Part shown: piece by piece, positions 41,184 through 50,219 of the stretch
How positions within the stretch are numbered: position 1 is the stretch's first letter
Layout of the letters: every line of letters begins with the position of its first letter
From: Kitasatospora phosalacinea
GTDB lineage: Bacteria; Actinomycetota; Actinomycetes; Streptomycetales; Streptomycetaceae
Length of the DNA stretch: 64,000 nt
Assembly (NCBI RefSeq): GCF_000716545.1
Contig: NZ_JNWZ01000026.1
Coordinates: forward strand, 15,277 to 79,276
Reading direction: 5' to 3'
Position numbers and translations under genes: made by a program
Notes under the pieces: generated by a model
Told to the model about the DNA's origin: nothing
The model's input: only the letters and a program-made list of their open reading frames with translations
The model's database searches: none

Positions 41184-41573
41184 GTGAACAGCGAGCAGCC
41201 CATGACGGACGGATCGGACCACGCGGCGGCCCCCGCCCTGGTGCGGGCCGGCGGCGAGATCGACCTCGACACCGCCCCCGGGGTCGGCCGCGAACTGGCA
41301 CGCGCCCTGGCCGCGCACCCGGAGGTGGTGCTCGACCTCTCCGCCGTCACCTTCATGGACTGCGCGGGCCTGCGCGTCCTCCTCGGCGCCCGCGCCCTGG
41401 CCGACCGGAACGGCGCCCGCCTCGCCCTGCGCGGAGTGGGCCCACCCGTCGCCCGCCTGCTGGAACTCACCGGCCTGGACGACAGCCTCGCGCCGCGCCC
41501 GGCCGCGCGCGTCCCCGTGGTCTGCGCGGCGCGCCCAGCGGCCGGGCCGCCGGGAGCCGGCCCCGACACCTGA
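41184..41573 (+). CDS. STAS-domain anti-sigma factor antagonist-like protein
   Basis: The 129-residue protein has a STAS fold (VRAGGEIDLDTAPGVGRELA, VVLDLSAVTFMDCAGLRVLL). In regulated RsbV/SpoIIAA-type antagonists the loop reads DSSG or DSTG, with a Ser that the anti-sigma kinase phosphorylates. Here it reads DCAG, so the phospho-acceptor is missing. The protein may be constitutively active, or have another role. No kinase is adjacent. GTG 41184 and ATG 41202 are both possible starts. Confidence 0.8.
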   Translation: MNSEQPMTDGSDHAAAPALVRAGGEIDLDTAPGVGRELARALAAHPEVVLDLSAVTFMDCAGLRVLLGARALADRNGARLALRGVGPPVARLLELTGLDDSLAPRPAARVPVVCAARPAAGPPGAGPDT

Positions 41574-41613
41574 CCGGCCCCGCTCGGGGGCCGGCCGGCG
41601 GGAGGGCCCGGGC

Positions 41614-43053
41614 TCAGGGCCGGGCGGCGAGGGCCGGGTCGGGGGTGTCGAGGGACTGGAGGATCTGGTCGACGCTCTGCTTGGCGTCGCCGAAGAGCAT
41701 GCTGGTGTTGTCGCGGAAGAAGAGCGGGTTCTGGACGCCCGCGTAGCCGGAGGCCATGGAGCGTTTGAAGACGACGACGCGTTCGGCCTCCCAGACCTTG
41801 AGGACGGGCATGCCGGCGATGGGGCTGGCGGGGTCGTCGAGGGCGGCGGGGTTGACGGTGTCGTTGGCGCCGATGACCAGGACGACGGAGGTGCGGGCGA
41901 AGTCGTCGTTGATCTCGTCCATCTCCAGGACGATGTCGTAGGGGACCTTGGCCTCGGCGAGCAGCACGTTCATGTGGCCGGGCAGGCGGCCGGCCACCGG
42001 GTGGACGCCGAAGCGGACTTCGACGCCGCGTTCGCGCAGGCGGCGGGTGAGGTCGGCGACGGGGTGCTGGGCCTGGGCGACGGCCATGCCGTAGCCGGGG
42101 GTGATGACGACGGACTCGGCGGCGGCGAGGAGTTCGGCGGTCTCCCGGGCGCTGATCTCGTGGTGCTCGCCCTGTTCGGCGTCGCCGCTCGCGGGGGCCT
42201 CGATGCCGAAGCCGCCCGCGATGACGGACAGGAAGGACCGGTTCATCGCCCTGCACATGATGTACGAGAGGTAGGCGCCGGAGGAGCCGACCAGCGCGCC
42301 GGTGACGATCAGCAGGTTGTTGTCGAGCAGGAAGCCCGCGGCGGCGGCCGCCCAGCCGGAGTAGCTGTTGAGCATGGAGACCACCACCGGCATGTCGCCG
42401 CCGCCGATGGAGGCGACCAGGTGCCAGCCGAGCAGCAGGGCGAGCACGGTGACGGCGACCATCAGGCCGAGGGAGGGCGAGGCGGTGAACCAGGCGGTGA
42501 GCGCGACGAAGGCGCCGAGCGCGCCCAGGTTGAGAGCGTTCTTGCCGGGCAGCACCAGCGGGCGGGAGGCGATCTTGGCGGAGAGCTTCAGGTAGGCGAC
42601 GATCGAGCCGGTGAAGGTGACCGCGCCGATGAAGATGCCGATGAACACCTCGGCGTGGTGGATCGACAGCAGGTCGGCGGCCACGGAGGTCTGGGCGGCG
42701 CCGTGCCGCTCCACCTCCAGGTAGCTGTTCCAGCCGACCAGCACGGCGGCCAGGCCGACGAAGCTGTGCAGGACGGCGATCAGCTCCGGCATCTCGGTCA
42801 TCTCGACCCGGCGGGCCCGCCACAGGCCGATCGCGGCGCCGAGCGCCATCGCGAGCAGGATCAGCGCGACGGCGCCCGCGCTGATCGAACGGGAGGCGAC
42901 CACGACCGTGGCGGTCAGGGCGAGGGCCATGCCGGCGATGCCGTAGACGACGCCGGCCCGGGAGGTGCGGTGCTGGGAGAGGCCGGCCAGGCTGAGGATG
43001 AACAGCAGGGCGGCGACCAGGTCCGCGGCGTGCGCGGCGGTGAGGGACGTCAT
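41614..43053 (-). CDS. pntB: NAD(P) transhydrogenase subunit beta
   Basis: The 479-residue membrane protein has about nine N-terminal helices (domain II) and a C-terminal NADP(H)-binding domain III with the [31 protein letters not shown] and [16 protein letters not shown] motifs. It works with PntA to reduce NADP+ with NADH at the cost of proton entry, supplying NADPH for biosynthesis. It lies 6 bp downstream of pntA in the same leftward operon. Confidence 0.95.
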   Translation of the reverse strand: MTSLTAAHAADLVAALLFILSLAGLSQHRTSRAGVVYGIAGMALALTATVVVASRSISAGAVALILLAMALGAAIGLWRARRVEMTEMPELIAVLHSFVGLAAVLVGWNSYLEVERHGAAQTSVAADLLSIHHAEVFIGIFIGAVTFTGSIVAYLKLSAKIASRPLVLPGKNALNLGALGAFVALTAWFTASPSLGLMVAVTVLALLLGWHLVASIGGGDMPVVVSMLNSYSGWAAAAAGFLLDNNLLIVTGALVGSSGAYLSYIMCRAMNRSFLSVIAGGFGIEAPASGDAEQGEHHEISARETAELLAAAESVVITPGYGMAVAQAQHPVADLTRRLRERGVEVRFGVHPVAGRLPGHMNVLLAEAKVPYDIVLEMDEINDDFARTSVVLVIGANDTVNPAALDDPASPIAGMPVLKVWEAERVVVFKRSMASGYAGVQNPLFFRDNTSMLFGDAKQSVDQILQSLDTPDPALAARP

Positions 43054-43059
43054 CTCGGC

Positions 43060-44619
43060 TCAGCCTTTCGAGAACATGCTCAGCATGCGGCGGGTGACGG
43101 CGAAACCGCCGAAGACGTTCACGCTGGTCAGCAGGATCGCCACGAAGGACAGCACGGTGACCAGGGTGCTCTCGTGCCCGATCTGCAGCAGCGCGCCGAT
43201 CACGACGATCCCGGAGATCGCGTTGGTCACCGACATCAGCGGGGTGTGCAGGGCGTGGTGGACCTTGCCGATCACGTAGTAGCCGATCACCACGGCGAGC
43301 GCGAAAACCGTGAAGTTCTCCGCCAGTTGGGGCGGTGCGAAGGCGACCAGCAGGAACAGCGCGAGCATCCCGGCGCCGATCAGCCCGAACCGGACGGCTG
43401 GCGTCATCCGCGAAGGCCCGGGGGCGGGCGCCGCAGCCGGGGGAGCGGCGGGCGCGGCGGCGGGCGCCGCCGAGACGGCGACCGGCGGGGGCGGCCAGGT
43501 GGTCTCCCCGTCGCGGACGACCGTCACCGCGCGCTGCACCACGTCCTCGAAGTCGATCGCCAACTGCCCGTCCTTGCCCGGGGTGAGCAGCTTCAGCAGG
43601 TTCACCAGGTTGGTGCCGAACAGCTGCGAGGCCTGCGCGGGCAGCCGGGACGCCAGGTCGGTGTAGCCGATCAGGGTCACCCCGTTGTCGGTGACCACCG
43701 TCCGCCCGGGCACCGTGCCGGCCACGTTGCCGCCCTGCGCGGCCGCCATGTCGACCACCACGCTGCCCGGCTTCATCGCCGCCACGTCCTCGGCGGTGAG
43801 CAGCTTCGGCGCGGGCCGGCCGGGGATCAGCGCGGTGGTGACGACGATGTCCACGTCCGCCGCCTGGGCCCGGTACAGCGCGGCGGCGGCCCGGTCGTAG
43901 TCCGCCGAGGTGGCCTTCGCGTACCCGTCGGAGCTCGCCTCCTGGGCGGCCTCCACGGCCAGGTACTCGCCGCCCAACGACCGTACCTGGTCCGCGACTT
44001 CGGGGCGCGGGTCGGTGGCCCGGACGATCGCGCCGAGGCTGGACGCGGCACCGATCGCGGCCAGCCCGGCCACGCCCGCACCCGCCACCAGCACCTTCGC
44101 CGGCGGGACCTTCCCGGCCGCGGTGACCTGTCCGGTGAAGAACCGCCCGAAGGCGTGCGCCGCCTCGATCACGGCCCGGTACCCGGCGATGTTGGCCATC
44201 GAACTGAGCACGTCCATCGACTGCGCCCGGGAGATCCGCGGCACCGCGTCCAGCGACAGCGCCGTCACCCCGCGCGCCGCCAGCGCCGCCAGCAGCTCGG
44301 GCCGCTGCGCCGGCGCCAACAGCCCCACCAGGGTGGCGCCTTCGCGCAGCCGCTCCACCTCGGCGTCCGACGGCGCGTTCACCTTCAGCACCACGTCGGC
44401 GGCCCAGGCGTCCCCGACGGCGGCACCCGCCGCCTCGTACGCCGCGTCGTCGAACCCGGACGCCGCACCGGCCCCCGGTTCGACGACCACGTCGTAGCCG
44501 AGGGCCAGCAGACCGCGCACGGTGGCCGGGGTCGCCGCCACCCGGGTCTCCCCGGGTTCGGACTCGGCGGCCACGCCGACCCGTTGGGGCGGGCGGGGTG
44601 AGGAGTCGTATCCAGACAT
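43060..44619 (-). CDS. pntA: NAD(P) transhydrogenase subunit alpha (fused AA and AB domains)
   Basis: The 519-residue protein has the alanine dehydrogenase/PNT-like NAD-binding domain ([56 protein letters not shown]), an Ala/Pro linker, and three C-terminal membrane helices ([20 protein letters not shown]). The fused form with about 510 residues is like that of E. coli PntA. It forms the proton-translocating transhydrogenase with PntB. An 18-bp perfect palindrome lies 52 bp upstream of the ATG and may control the operon. Confidence 0.95.
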   Translation of the reverse strand: MSGYDSSPRPPQRVGVAAESEPGETRVAATPATVRGLLALGYDVVVEPGAGAASGFDDAAYEAAGAAVGDAWAADVVLKVNAPSDAEVERLREGATLVGLLAPAQRPELLAALAARGVTALSLDAVPRISRAQSMDVLSSMANIAGYRAVIEAAHAFGRFFTGQVTAAGKVPPAKVLVAGAGVAGLAAIGAASSLGAIVRATDPRPEVADQVRSLGGEYLAVEAAQEASSDGYAKATSADYDRAAAALYRAQAADVDIVVTTALIPGRPAPKLLTAEDVAAMKPGSVVVDMAAAQGGNVAGTVPGRTVVTDNGVTLIGYTDLASRLPAQASQLFGTNLVNLLKLLTPGKDGQLAIDFEDVVQRAVTVVRDGETTWPPPPVAVSAAPAAAPAAPPAAAPAPGPSRMTPAVRFGLIGAGMLALFLLVAFAPPQLAENFTVFALAVVIGYYVIGKVHHALHTPLMSVTNAISGIVVIGALLQIGHESTLVTVLSFVAILLTSVNVFGGFAVTRRMLSMFSKG

Positions 44620-44670
44620 CGCTCGTTCTCTCTCGTCGGAGGAGGTGGTGCCGGACGTGTTCCGTGACGA

Positions 44671-44688
44671 AGGGGAAGTACTTCCCCT
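44671..44688. promoter_or_regulatory. Perfect 18-bp palindrome upstream of pntAB
   Basis: AGGGGAAGTACTTCCCCT is perfectly symmetric with no spacer. It lies 52-69 bp upstream of pntA, near the expected start of transcription on the minus strand. It has the form of a dimeric repressor or activator site; the binding protein is not known to me. Confidence 0.65.
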
Positions 44689-44934
44689 GGTCGCAGGAAC
44701 CTAGACTCCCGACCCCCTCCGGCAGAACGGGGCGAACGGTGAAATGTGTCACCACAACTCCCACCGACCGGACTACACCGCCACCCGCCGACCCGCCCCG
44801 ACCGGGCACGGGGCCGGGGGCCGGACGCCGCGCGAACCGTCGAAGACCCGAACGGTGACCGAGGAGACCTCCCCAGACGGACGCGACCGGGCCGGACCCG
44901 GAGGTGAGCGGGGCCGCCCCGCCCGCCCGCCGCT

Positions 44935-44949
44935 GACTGATCGTCAGTC
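44935..44949. repeat. Short inverted repeat before the small CxxC gene
   Basis: GACTGA-TCG-TCAGTC is a perfect inverted repeat 22 bp before the ATG of the next gene. Since that gene has no ribosome site and may be leaderless, the repeat could lie in its promoter. Confidence 0.35.
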
Positions 44950-44970
44950 TCGCCTGGCACGCTGCCTCCC

Positions 44971-45231
44971 ATGACCGACAGCAACCCCACCCCGCGGCGC
45001 GCCGACTGGGGCACCACCTTCCTCGGCAGCCAGCCGATCCCCGTCCACTGCGGCCGCCTCGCCTACGACATCGACCTCGGCGAGTGGGAGTGCGCCTGGT
45101 GCGACGACCGCGTCCACGTCCGCGACGTCCCCGACTGGCCGCACCCCGCCAGGAGTCAGGCCCCGACGCCCCTGACCTCGGAGGCACTGGGCACCGGCCG
45201 GGTCGGAACGGGCCGCGGCGGCACCGCGTGA
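44971..45231 (+). CDS. Small hypothetical protein with a CxxC pair
   Basis: The 86-residue protein has RADWGTTFLGSQPIPVHCGR followed by LGEWECAWCDDRVHVRDVP, so three cysteines and a histidine could form a small zinc or redox site. The C-terminal third is Thr/Gly/Arg-rich and probably disordered. There is no ribosome site before the ATG, so the message may be leaderless. No family was recognised. Confidence 0.55.
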   Translation: MTDSNPTPRRADWGTTFLGSQPIPVHCGRLAYDIDLGEWECAWCDDRVHVRDVPDWPHPARSQAPTPLTSEALGTGRVGTGRGGTA

Positions 45232-45894
45232 GCGGCACGGGCACCCTGACGCGGCGTCGGCGCCGCGGTGCGATCGGGGCGGGTGCCTCCGGGCACGGGC
45301 CCCGTTACGGAGGGTGATTCGGAAACAGGCCGATGTGTCGGAATTTACCTGGCAGGTCTCGCTTGCTGGACGGGCGTGTCGCGACTGCCGGGCGGTCCGC
45401 GGGGGCCGGGGGGCCGGGGGACCGCCGGTGGGCGGGGCCGCGGGGGCCCGCGAATGCCTTGACGGGCTCCCGGCCGATCGCGCGGCCCGGTCGAGGGGCG
45501 GGTCGGGGCCGGGGAAAACGCCGACGGCGGTCGCGATGTGTCGTCCAGAAAATGTTAGTCAGTATCATTTCCGGCCGAATCCGCGGCTTTCGCGGAACCG
45601 CTCGCCTGTGGCGGCTCCGGCGCGGGGCCTCGCGGTGGAGCGCGGAGCGCTCCTCCGGCGGGCCGCGGTCCGGTGGCGGTCGAACGGAGCCGGGAACGCC
45701 GCCCCGGCCCGGGGCCGAGGGCGGACGCCCGGCCCGCACCGGGGGTGCGGGCGGAGGCGGATGCGTTCCGCGGTCGCCCGGAACCCCGGAGGGAATCCGG
45801 CGCTCGGGGCCGCTGAATCCTCCCTTTTACCTGGGAGGGTGATTCGGAGTTCTCTTCCGGGTGGATTCCCGGTGGTTTCCCCGATGCGGTGCGA
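45232..45894. other. Gene-poor stretch with a 15-bp direct repeat
   Basis: No frame here has convincing codon structure. GGAGGGTGATTCGGA occurs twice in direct orientation, at 45309-45323 and 45834-45848, each near TTACCTGG. A locally A+T-rich patch (TTAGTCAGTATCATTT, about 45553-45568) shares the TTAGTCA core with the MFS-pump operator at 47203-47244. The stretch may hold promoters or the remains of an inserted element. Confidence 0.4.
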
Positions 45895-46104
45895 TCAGGT
45901 GGTGCGACTGGAATGCGTGCGAGTCAGTGCGAGTTCCAGGAGTTCGTCGAGATCGTATTCGGCTCGTCCGGGGCGGCCGTACCGGGTGAGTTTCCCGCGG
46001 CTCGCCCATTTCCGGATGGTCGATTCGGCGACCCCGCTCGCCATTGCGGCGAGATTGGTCGGCACGGTGCGCCGACGCGTTCTCCGGCTGTTGGTCTCCG
46101 TCAT
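45895..46104 (-). CDS. Small helix-turn-helix DNA-binding protein
   Basis: The 69-residue basic protein consists of an Arg-rich start (RRTRRRTVPTNLAAMASG), a helix-turn-helix (GVAESTIRKWASRGKLTRYG) and a final helix (EYDLDELLELALTRT). This is the layout of small MerR-like or excisionase-like regulators in actinobacteria. It overlaps the preceding gene by 4 bp (ATGA), so the two are co-translated. Targets are unknown. Confidence 0.8.
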   Translation of the reverse strand: MTETNSRRTRRRTVPTNLAAMASGVAESTIRKWASRGKLTRYGRPGRAEYDLDELLELALTRTHSSRTT

Positions 46105-46781
46105 TCCTGTTCCCCGTTCCCTGCTGCGCGCACCCCGGCGGCGGGGTGGATTCCGCGAGACAGCAGCAGCCATTGGTGCGGCGGCCAGAAATGCCCGGCG
46201 CCGCAGCGTATCTTCCGGATCGGGGCGGAGTCCTCGGCCCGCATGGTGGAGAACATGACACCGTCGCAACCGGGCTGGACGCAGGGGCCGAGTTCGAGCC
46301 GGACGGCGGTGTCCGGGTGGGCGGCCCGGTCGGCGGACGCGACCAGGGCGGTGACCTCGTCGGCGAAGTCGGTGGCGGCCGGGTGGGCGGCCAGCCAGTC
46401 GAGGTGGTCGGTCAGGAAGCGGACCAGCGCCGGGACGGTCTGCTGCTCGGGGGTCTTGGAGCGGTGCTCGCCCACCACCAGGGCGGTCCAGCAGCGCAGG
46501 ACCGCGAGCATCTCGGTCCGGGCCGCCAGCGCGGCCTCGTCGAGCGGCGGGCCGGTGCCGCGGGTGCCGCTGACCCGCTCCTTGGGCCGGCCGGCCGGCG
46601 GGGCGAGGGCGAGCGCGCACTCCTCGAACAGTCCGGGCAGGGCCGCCAGGTCGCGCTGGAGCCGCGAACTCCAGCCGGCGGGGGCGGTGCGGTGCCGGGT
46701 GGCAGGAGCCGCGGCCGCGCGGGTGCGGGGCGCGGCCGTCCGGTGCGTGCTTGTCGGACGGAATTGGGTGCTTGACTTCAC
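46101..46781 (-). CDS. Hypothetical protein with a C-terminal Cys cluster
   Basis: The 226-residue protein has a polar N terminus, a helical middle (SSRLQRDLAALPGLFEECAL, MLAVLRCWTALVVGEHRS, FLTDHLDWLAAHP) and a C-terminal putative zinc-binding segment (GPCVQPGCDG ... KIRCGAGHFWPPHQWLLL). Similar proteins precede small helix-turn-helix genes in other streptomycetes and may act as partners in regulation. The GTG at 46781 is my choice; the frame is open further upstream but Arg/Thr-rich there. Function unknown. Confidence 0.65.
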   Translation of the reverse strand: MKSSTQFRPTSTHRTAAPRTRAAAAPATRHRTAPAGWSSRLQRDLAALPGLFEECALALAPPAGRPKERVSGTRGTGPPLDEAALAARTEMLAVLRCWTALVVGEHRSKTPEQQTVPALVRFLTDHLDWLAAHPAATDFADEVTALVASADRAAHPDTAVRLELGPCVQPGCDGVMFSTMRAEDSAPIRKIRCGAGHFWPPHQWLLLSRGIHPAAGVRAAGNGEQE

Positions 46782-47124
46782 GTTGCTAGTCCGTTTCGTC
46801 GAACCGTTAAAACGGGAGCCACAGAACGTGGGGCGACATGTGGAAAAGGAACGAGAACACGCATAAGGAAACCACGGCCCGCGGGTGTGGTGGATTCCGC
46901 TGAATGGCCGGTGCGTGAAATCCGTCCGAAGGTGTCGCGCCGGGCGGTCGGGGGAGCGGCTATTCCCTGCCCGGGGGGCGGCGCCGCCTCGGTGACGCAA
47001 CCGCCCGATTGTCGTATTCGAATGGACATGCCTGCCGTGAGTCCATGAGCGCTCTTCCCCCGTGTGCTCGTGCCGTGGCCAGAGCATAGATGCCGCTTGA
47101 ACGTCGCGGCCGAAGCATTAATAC

Positions 47125-47140
47125 CATCACGACAGTGATG
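47125..47140. repeat. Inverted repeat in the long intergenic region before the MFS gene
   Basis: CATCAC-GACA-GTGATG is a perfect 6-bp-arm inverted repeat, followed at 47144-47157 by GTCA-CATGAA-TGAC. The region 46782-47202 has lower G+C than its surroundings and no credible gene. These repeats probably belong to the promoter of the leftward HTH operon or of the pump. Confidence 0.4.
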
Positions 47141-47202
47141 CCAGTCACATGAATGACATGGGCATGCCTCGAGGGTTACTCGCCGACTTGTTGCTTGCCG
47201 GT

Positions 47203-47244
47203 CCATAAGGTTAGTGACTAACATGTTAGTCACTAACCTTATGG
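47203..47244. promoter_or_regulatory. 42-bp perfect palindrome, double TetR-type operator of the MFS pump
   Basis: The whole 42 bp is perfectly symmetric around ACATGT. Each half contains a box that is itself palindromic, TTAGTGACTAA (47211-47221) and TTAGTCACTAA (47226-47236), so two dimers could bind. The outer arm runs CCATAAGG ... CCTTATGG. It ends in the GGAGG ribosome site of the MFS gene. The TetR gene downstream of the pump is the probable ligand-responsive repressor. Confidence 0.85.
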
Positions 47245-47251
47245 AGGCGTC

Positions 47252-48787
47252 ATGGAAGACCGCGGCTCCGTCCGGCAGTGGTGGATGCTGGGCGTGCTCT
47301 GCTTGGCCACGCTCGTGGTCAGCCTGGACATCACGATCCTCAACGTCGCGCTGCCCACCATCTCCGAGTCGTTGCACGCCGACACCGCCGAACTGCAGTG
47401 GATCGTCGACTCGTACTCGCTCGCTTTCGCCGGCGCGATGCTCCCGGCCGGCCTGCTGGGTGACCGCTACGGCCGCAAGCGGATCCTGCTCGCCGGGCTG
47501 GTGGTCTTCCTGGCGGCCTCGGCGTGGTCGGCGCTGGCGGGCTCGATGGGGTCGCTGATCGCGGCCCGCACCCTGATGGGCGGCGGCGCGGCGATCGTGA
47601 TGCCGCTGACGCTCGCCTTCGTGGCGGCCACCTTCGCGGACGCGGACCGGCCCAAGGCCATCGCGGTGATCACCGCGGCCATCGCGGGCGGCCTGCCGCT
47701 CGGCCCGATCGTCGGCGGCTTCCTGCTGGAGCACTTCTACTGGGGCTCGGTCTTCTGGATCAACGTCCCGGTGGTGGCCGTCGCGGTGGTGGCGGGCGCG
47801 GTCCTGCTGCGCGAGTCGGTCAACCCCGCCGCGCCCAGGCTGGACGCGGTCGGCGCGGTGCTCGTGGTGGGGGCCGTGGTGGCGCTGGTCTACGGGTTCA
47901 TCAGCGCGCCGGAGGTCGGTTGGGGCTCGGTCCGGACGGTCGGGCTGCTGGCCGGGTCGGTGCTGCTGCTGGCGCTGTTCCTGTGGTGGGAGCGCCGGGT
48001 GACGGACCGCCTGGTCGACCCCGGGCTGTTCCGGAACGCCAGGTTCACCTGGGGGACGATGGCGGCGGTCGCGGTCTCGGTCGCGCTGTTCGGCGTTCTG
48101 TTTGTGGTGCCGCAGTTCCTCCAGGCCGTCCAGGGCAACAACGCGTTCGGCACCGGCCTGCGACTGGTCCCGCTGATGGGCGGGCTGCTGGTGGCCGGCG
48201 GCGTGGCCGGTCCGCTGGACAGGCTGATCGGCACCAAGCTGGCGGTGGCCGGCGGCCTGGTGGTGATCGCGGTCGGCCTGGTGGTGCTCTCCCGGGCCGC
48301 ACCGGACACCGGCTACGGCGTGACGGCCACCGGCCTGGGCCTGGCCGGGCTCGGCGTCGGTGCCGCGATGGCCCCGGCGATGGACGCCGTCACGGCCGAG
48401 GTCGGCGACGAGGCGGGGGCCGGCGCGGCGGTGACCAACACGCTGCGGCAGGTCGGCGGCGCGCTGGCGATCGCGGTGCTCGGCAGCGCGATGTCCGCGG
48501 TCTACGTCGACCGGCTGGGCTCGGCCCTGACGGGGCTGCCCGAGTCGGCCGCCGACGCCGCCCGGGAGTCGGTGATGGCCGCCGCCGCCGTCGCGAGCGG
48601 AATGGGCGAGCAGGGCGCCGGGCTGCAGGCGGCCGCCGGGTCGGCGTTCGCCGACGCGATGGCGGTGGTGATGCTCAGCTGCGCCGCGGTGGTGCTGCTC
48701 GGTGCGGTGCTCTGCCTGTGCTTCCTGCCGGCCCGGGCCGCCGGCACGGTGCCCGGTGCGGCGTCCGGGCGGCCGGTGACGGCGTGA
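47252..48787 (+). CDS. MFS drug-resistance transporter, DHA2 (14-helix) type
   Basis: The 511-residue protein has 14 predicted helices and DHA2 marks: LDITILNVALPTISESL in helix 1, GLLGDRYGRKRILLAG (motif A), and LIAARTLMGGGAAIVMPLTL (motif B/C region). It should expel a toxic compound in exchange for protons. GGAGG precedes the ATG and lies at the edge of a 42-bp operator palindrome, so repressor binding could also cover the ribosome site. A TetR gene follows 42 bp downstream. Confidence 0.93.
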   Translation: MEDRGSVRQWWMLGVLCLATLVVSLDITILNVALPTISESLHADTAELQWIVDSYSLAFAGAMLPAGLLGDRYGRKRILLAGLVVFLAASAWSALAGSMGSLIAARTLMGGGAAIVMPLTLAFVAATFADADRPKAIAVITAAIAGGLPLGPIVGGFLLEHFYWGSVFWINVPVVAVAVVAGAVLLRESVNPAAPRLDAVGAVLVVGAVVALVYGFISAPEVGWGSVRTVGLLAGSVLLLALFLWWERRVTDRLVDPGLFRNARFTWGTMAAVAVSVALFGVLFVVPQFLQAVQGNNAFGTGLRLVPLMGGLLVAGGVAGPLDRLIGTKLAVAGGLVVIAVGLVVLSRAAPDTGYGVTATGLGLAGLGVGAAMAPAMDAVTAEVGDEAGAGAAVTNTLRQVGGALAIAVLGSAMSAVYVDRLGSALTGLPESAADAARESVMAAAAVASGMGEQGAGLQAAAGSAFADAMAVVMLSCAAVVLLGAVLCLCFLPARAAGTVPGAASGRPVTA

Positions 48788-48829
48788 CGGCGTGGCGCGG
48801 GCACCCCGGGCGGGCCGGATAATCGCCGC

Positions 48830-49435
48830 ATGACAGCTGCTGAGGGGCCTGCGGACTGGCGGGCGCGCAAGAAGGCCGCCACTCGCAAGACGATCCAGGA
48901 GCAGGCGATCCGCCTGTTCCTGGAGAAGGGTTTCGACGCCACCACCGTGGAGGAGATCGCGGCGGCGGCCGGAGTCTCGCACATGACGTTCTTCCGGCAT
49001 TTCCGGACGAAGGAGGAGGTGGCGGCGGGCGACGACTACGACCCGATGATCGGTGAGCTGGTGGCCTCCCGGCCGGCCGCGGAGCCGGTGGTGGAGAAGA
49101 TCCGCCAGGCGTTCGGCGGCGGCCTGGCCCAGGTGTACGCGGCGGACCGGGAGGCGTTGCTCGCCCGGTACCGGCTGATCCTGGAGACCCCGGCGCTGCG
49201 CGCCCGGCTGTGGGAGAACCAGAACCAGACCCAGCGGCACGTGGTCGAGGCCCTGACCAAGGCGGCCGGCGGCCCGCCCGACGACCTGCGGCTGGAGGTG
49301 GTGGTGGGGGCCTGCCTGACGGCCGCCGCGACCGCGATCCGGGTCTGGGCGGAGAACCCGGAGGGCACCGAGCTGCCCGAGCTGATCGACCGGGCGTTCG
49401 CCGTCCTGCGGGAGGAGTTCACCCCCGGCGGCTGA
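48830..49435 (+). CDS. TetR family regulator, probable repressor of the MFS pump
   Basis: The 201-residue protein has the TetR DNA-binding domain (KKAATRKTIQEQAIRLFLEK, then VEEIAAAAGVSHMTFFRHFR) and a helical ligand-binding half. It lies 42 bp after the pump gene on the same strand, so it should be co-transcribed and act back on the 42-bp palindrome upstream of the pump. Ligand unknown, presumably the pump substrate. Confidence 0.9.
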   Translation: MTAAEGPADWRARKKAATRKTIQEQAIRLFLEKGFDATTVEEIAAAAGVSHMTFFRHFRTKEEVAAGDDYDPMIGELVASRPAAEPVVEKIRQAFGGGLAQVYAADREALLARYRLILETPALRARLWENQNQTQRHVVEALTKAAGGPPDDLRLEVVVGACLTAAATAIRVWAENPEGTELPELIDRAFAVLREEFTPGG

Positions 49436-49465
49436 ATTGCCTTCCGGGGCGGCGGCTCGCCGTAC

Positions 49466-49913
49466 TCAGGCCAACCGGTGCTCGGTGTGCAGCAGTTCGC
49501 CCACCGAGCCGACCACCGAACGCAGGAAGCCCGGATCGAACGGCCCGTACGTGCGCAGCTCGGACGCCGTGCGGTGACAGCAGGTGGCCGAGGTGCGGGT
49601 GGACGGTCAGCCGGGACTCCAGGCCGGCGGCGGTCGCGGCTCGGTGCAGCAGGTGGGACCGGCGGGAGTGGCGGGGCGGGGCCGTCCGGTCCTCGGTGCC
49701 TCCGTACACCGCGACCCGGCCGCGCAGGTCGGACAGGCGCCGGTACGGGGCGGGTCGGGCGTACCAGTCGCGCCAGAACGGGGCGGGGGCCGAGTCGTCC
49801 GCGCCGACCAGCGCGTCCCGTTCCCAGGCGTCGTACTCCAGGGCCGGTTCGGCGCGCACCTGCACCTGCTTCGGCTGCCGGGTGGGCGCCGCCTGCGCGG
49901 GCGGCTGCCGCAC
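49466..49913 (-). pseudogene. C-terminal remnant of an alpha/beta hydrolase gene
   Basis: On the minus strand [20 protein letters not shown] and [18 protein letters not shown] look like the last third of an alpha/beta hydrolase, with the catalytic Asp and His regions. Near 49575 the frame shifts by one: the continuation ELRTYGPFDPGFLRSVVGSV to EHRLA and a stop at 49466 is in another frame. The N-terminal two thirds are absent. This is a decayed gene. Confidence 0.6.
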
Positions 49914-50212
49914 CCGCTGGACGGCCCGCCGCCACCCGTCCCCGTCCTGCTCGACCGGATCGCCGCGGCCGGCGACCCGGCGACCCGGCGGTGCTCTCCG
50001 ACGCGCTGCACTGGCTGGGCATGCGCCGCCGCGGCCCCGTCCCCGCGCTGGCCCCGCTCGCCGCCCACCCCGACGCCCGGATCCGCGCCGAACCGGTGTG
50101 GGCGGTCGCCCGCTGGTCCACCCCCGGCGTCACCGAACTGCTGGACGCCCTCGCCGCCGACCCGGACCCGGAGGTGCGCGAGGCGGTCGAGGCCGTCCGC
50201 AAACCGGACTGA
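49914..50212 (+). pseudogene. Frameshifted HEAT-repeat protein remnant
   Basis: A frame that begins with [16 protein letters not shown] shifts near 49985 into [20 protein letters not shown] and [18 protein letters not shown], ending [12 protein letters not shown] and stop at 50210-50212. The alternating helices with repeating PDP/HPD loops are typical of HEAT repeats. No start codon or ribosome site is present, so this is the 3' end of a decayed gene that abuts the hydrolase remnant. Confidence 0.5.
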
Positions 50213-50219
50213 CCCGGGC

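Noticed and set aside
40973..45244. Minus-strand open frame of about 1400 codons across pntAB
   Set aside because: It overlaps pntA and pntB in another frame. Those two match their families fully, while this frame is Arg/Gly-rich without motifs.
45827..46261. Minus-strand 144-codon frame overlapping the HTH gene
   Set aside because: Its composition (Arg, His, Pro, Thr) is that of a shadow, while the overlapping frame at 45895-46104 has a clear helix-turn-helix and a coupled start.
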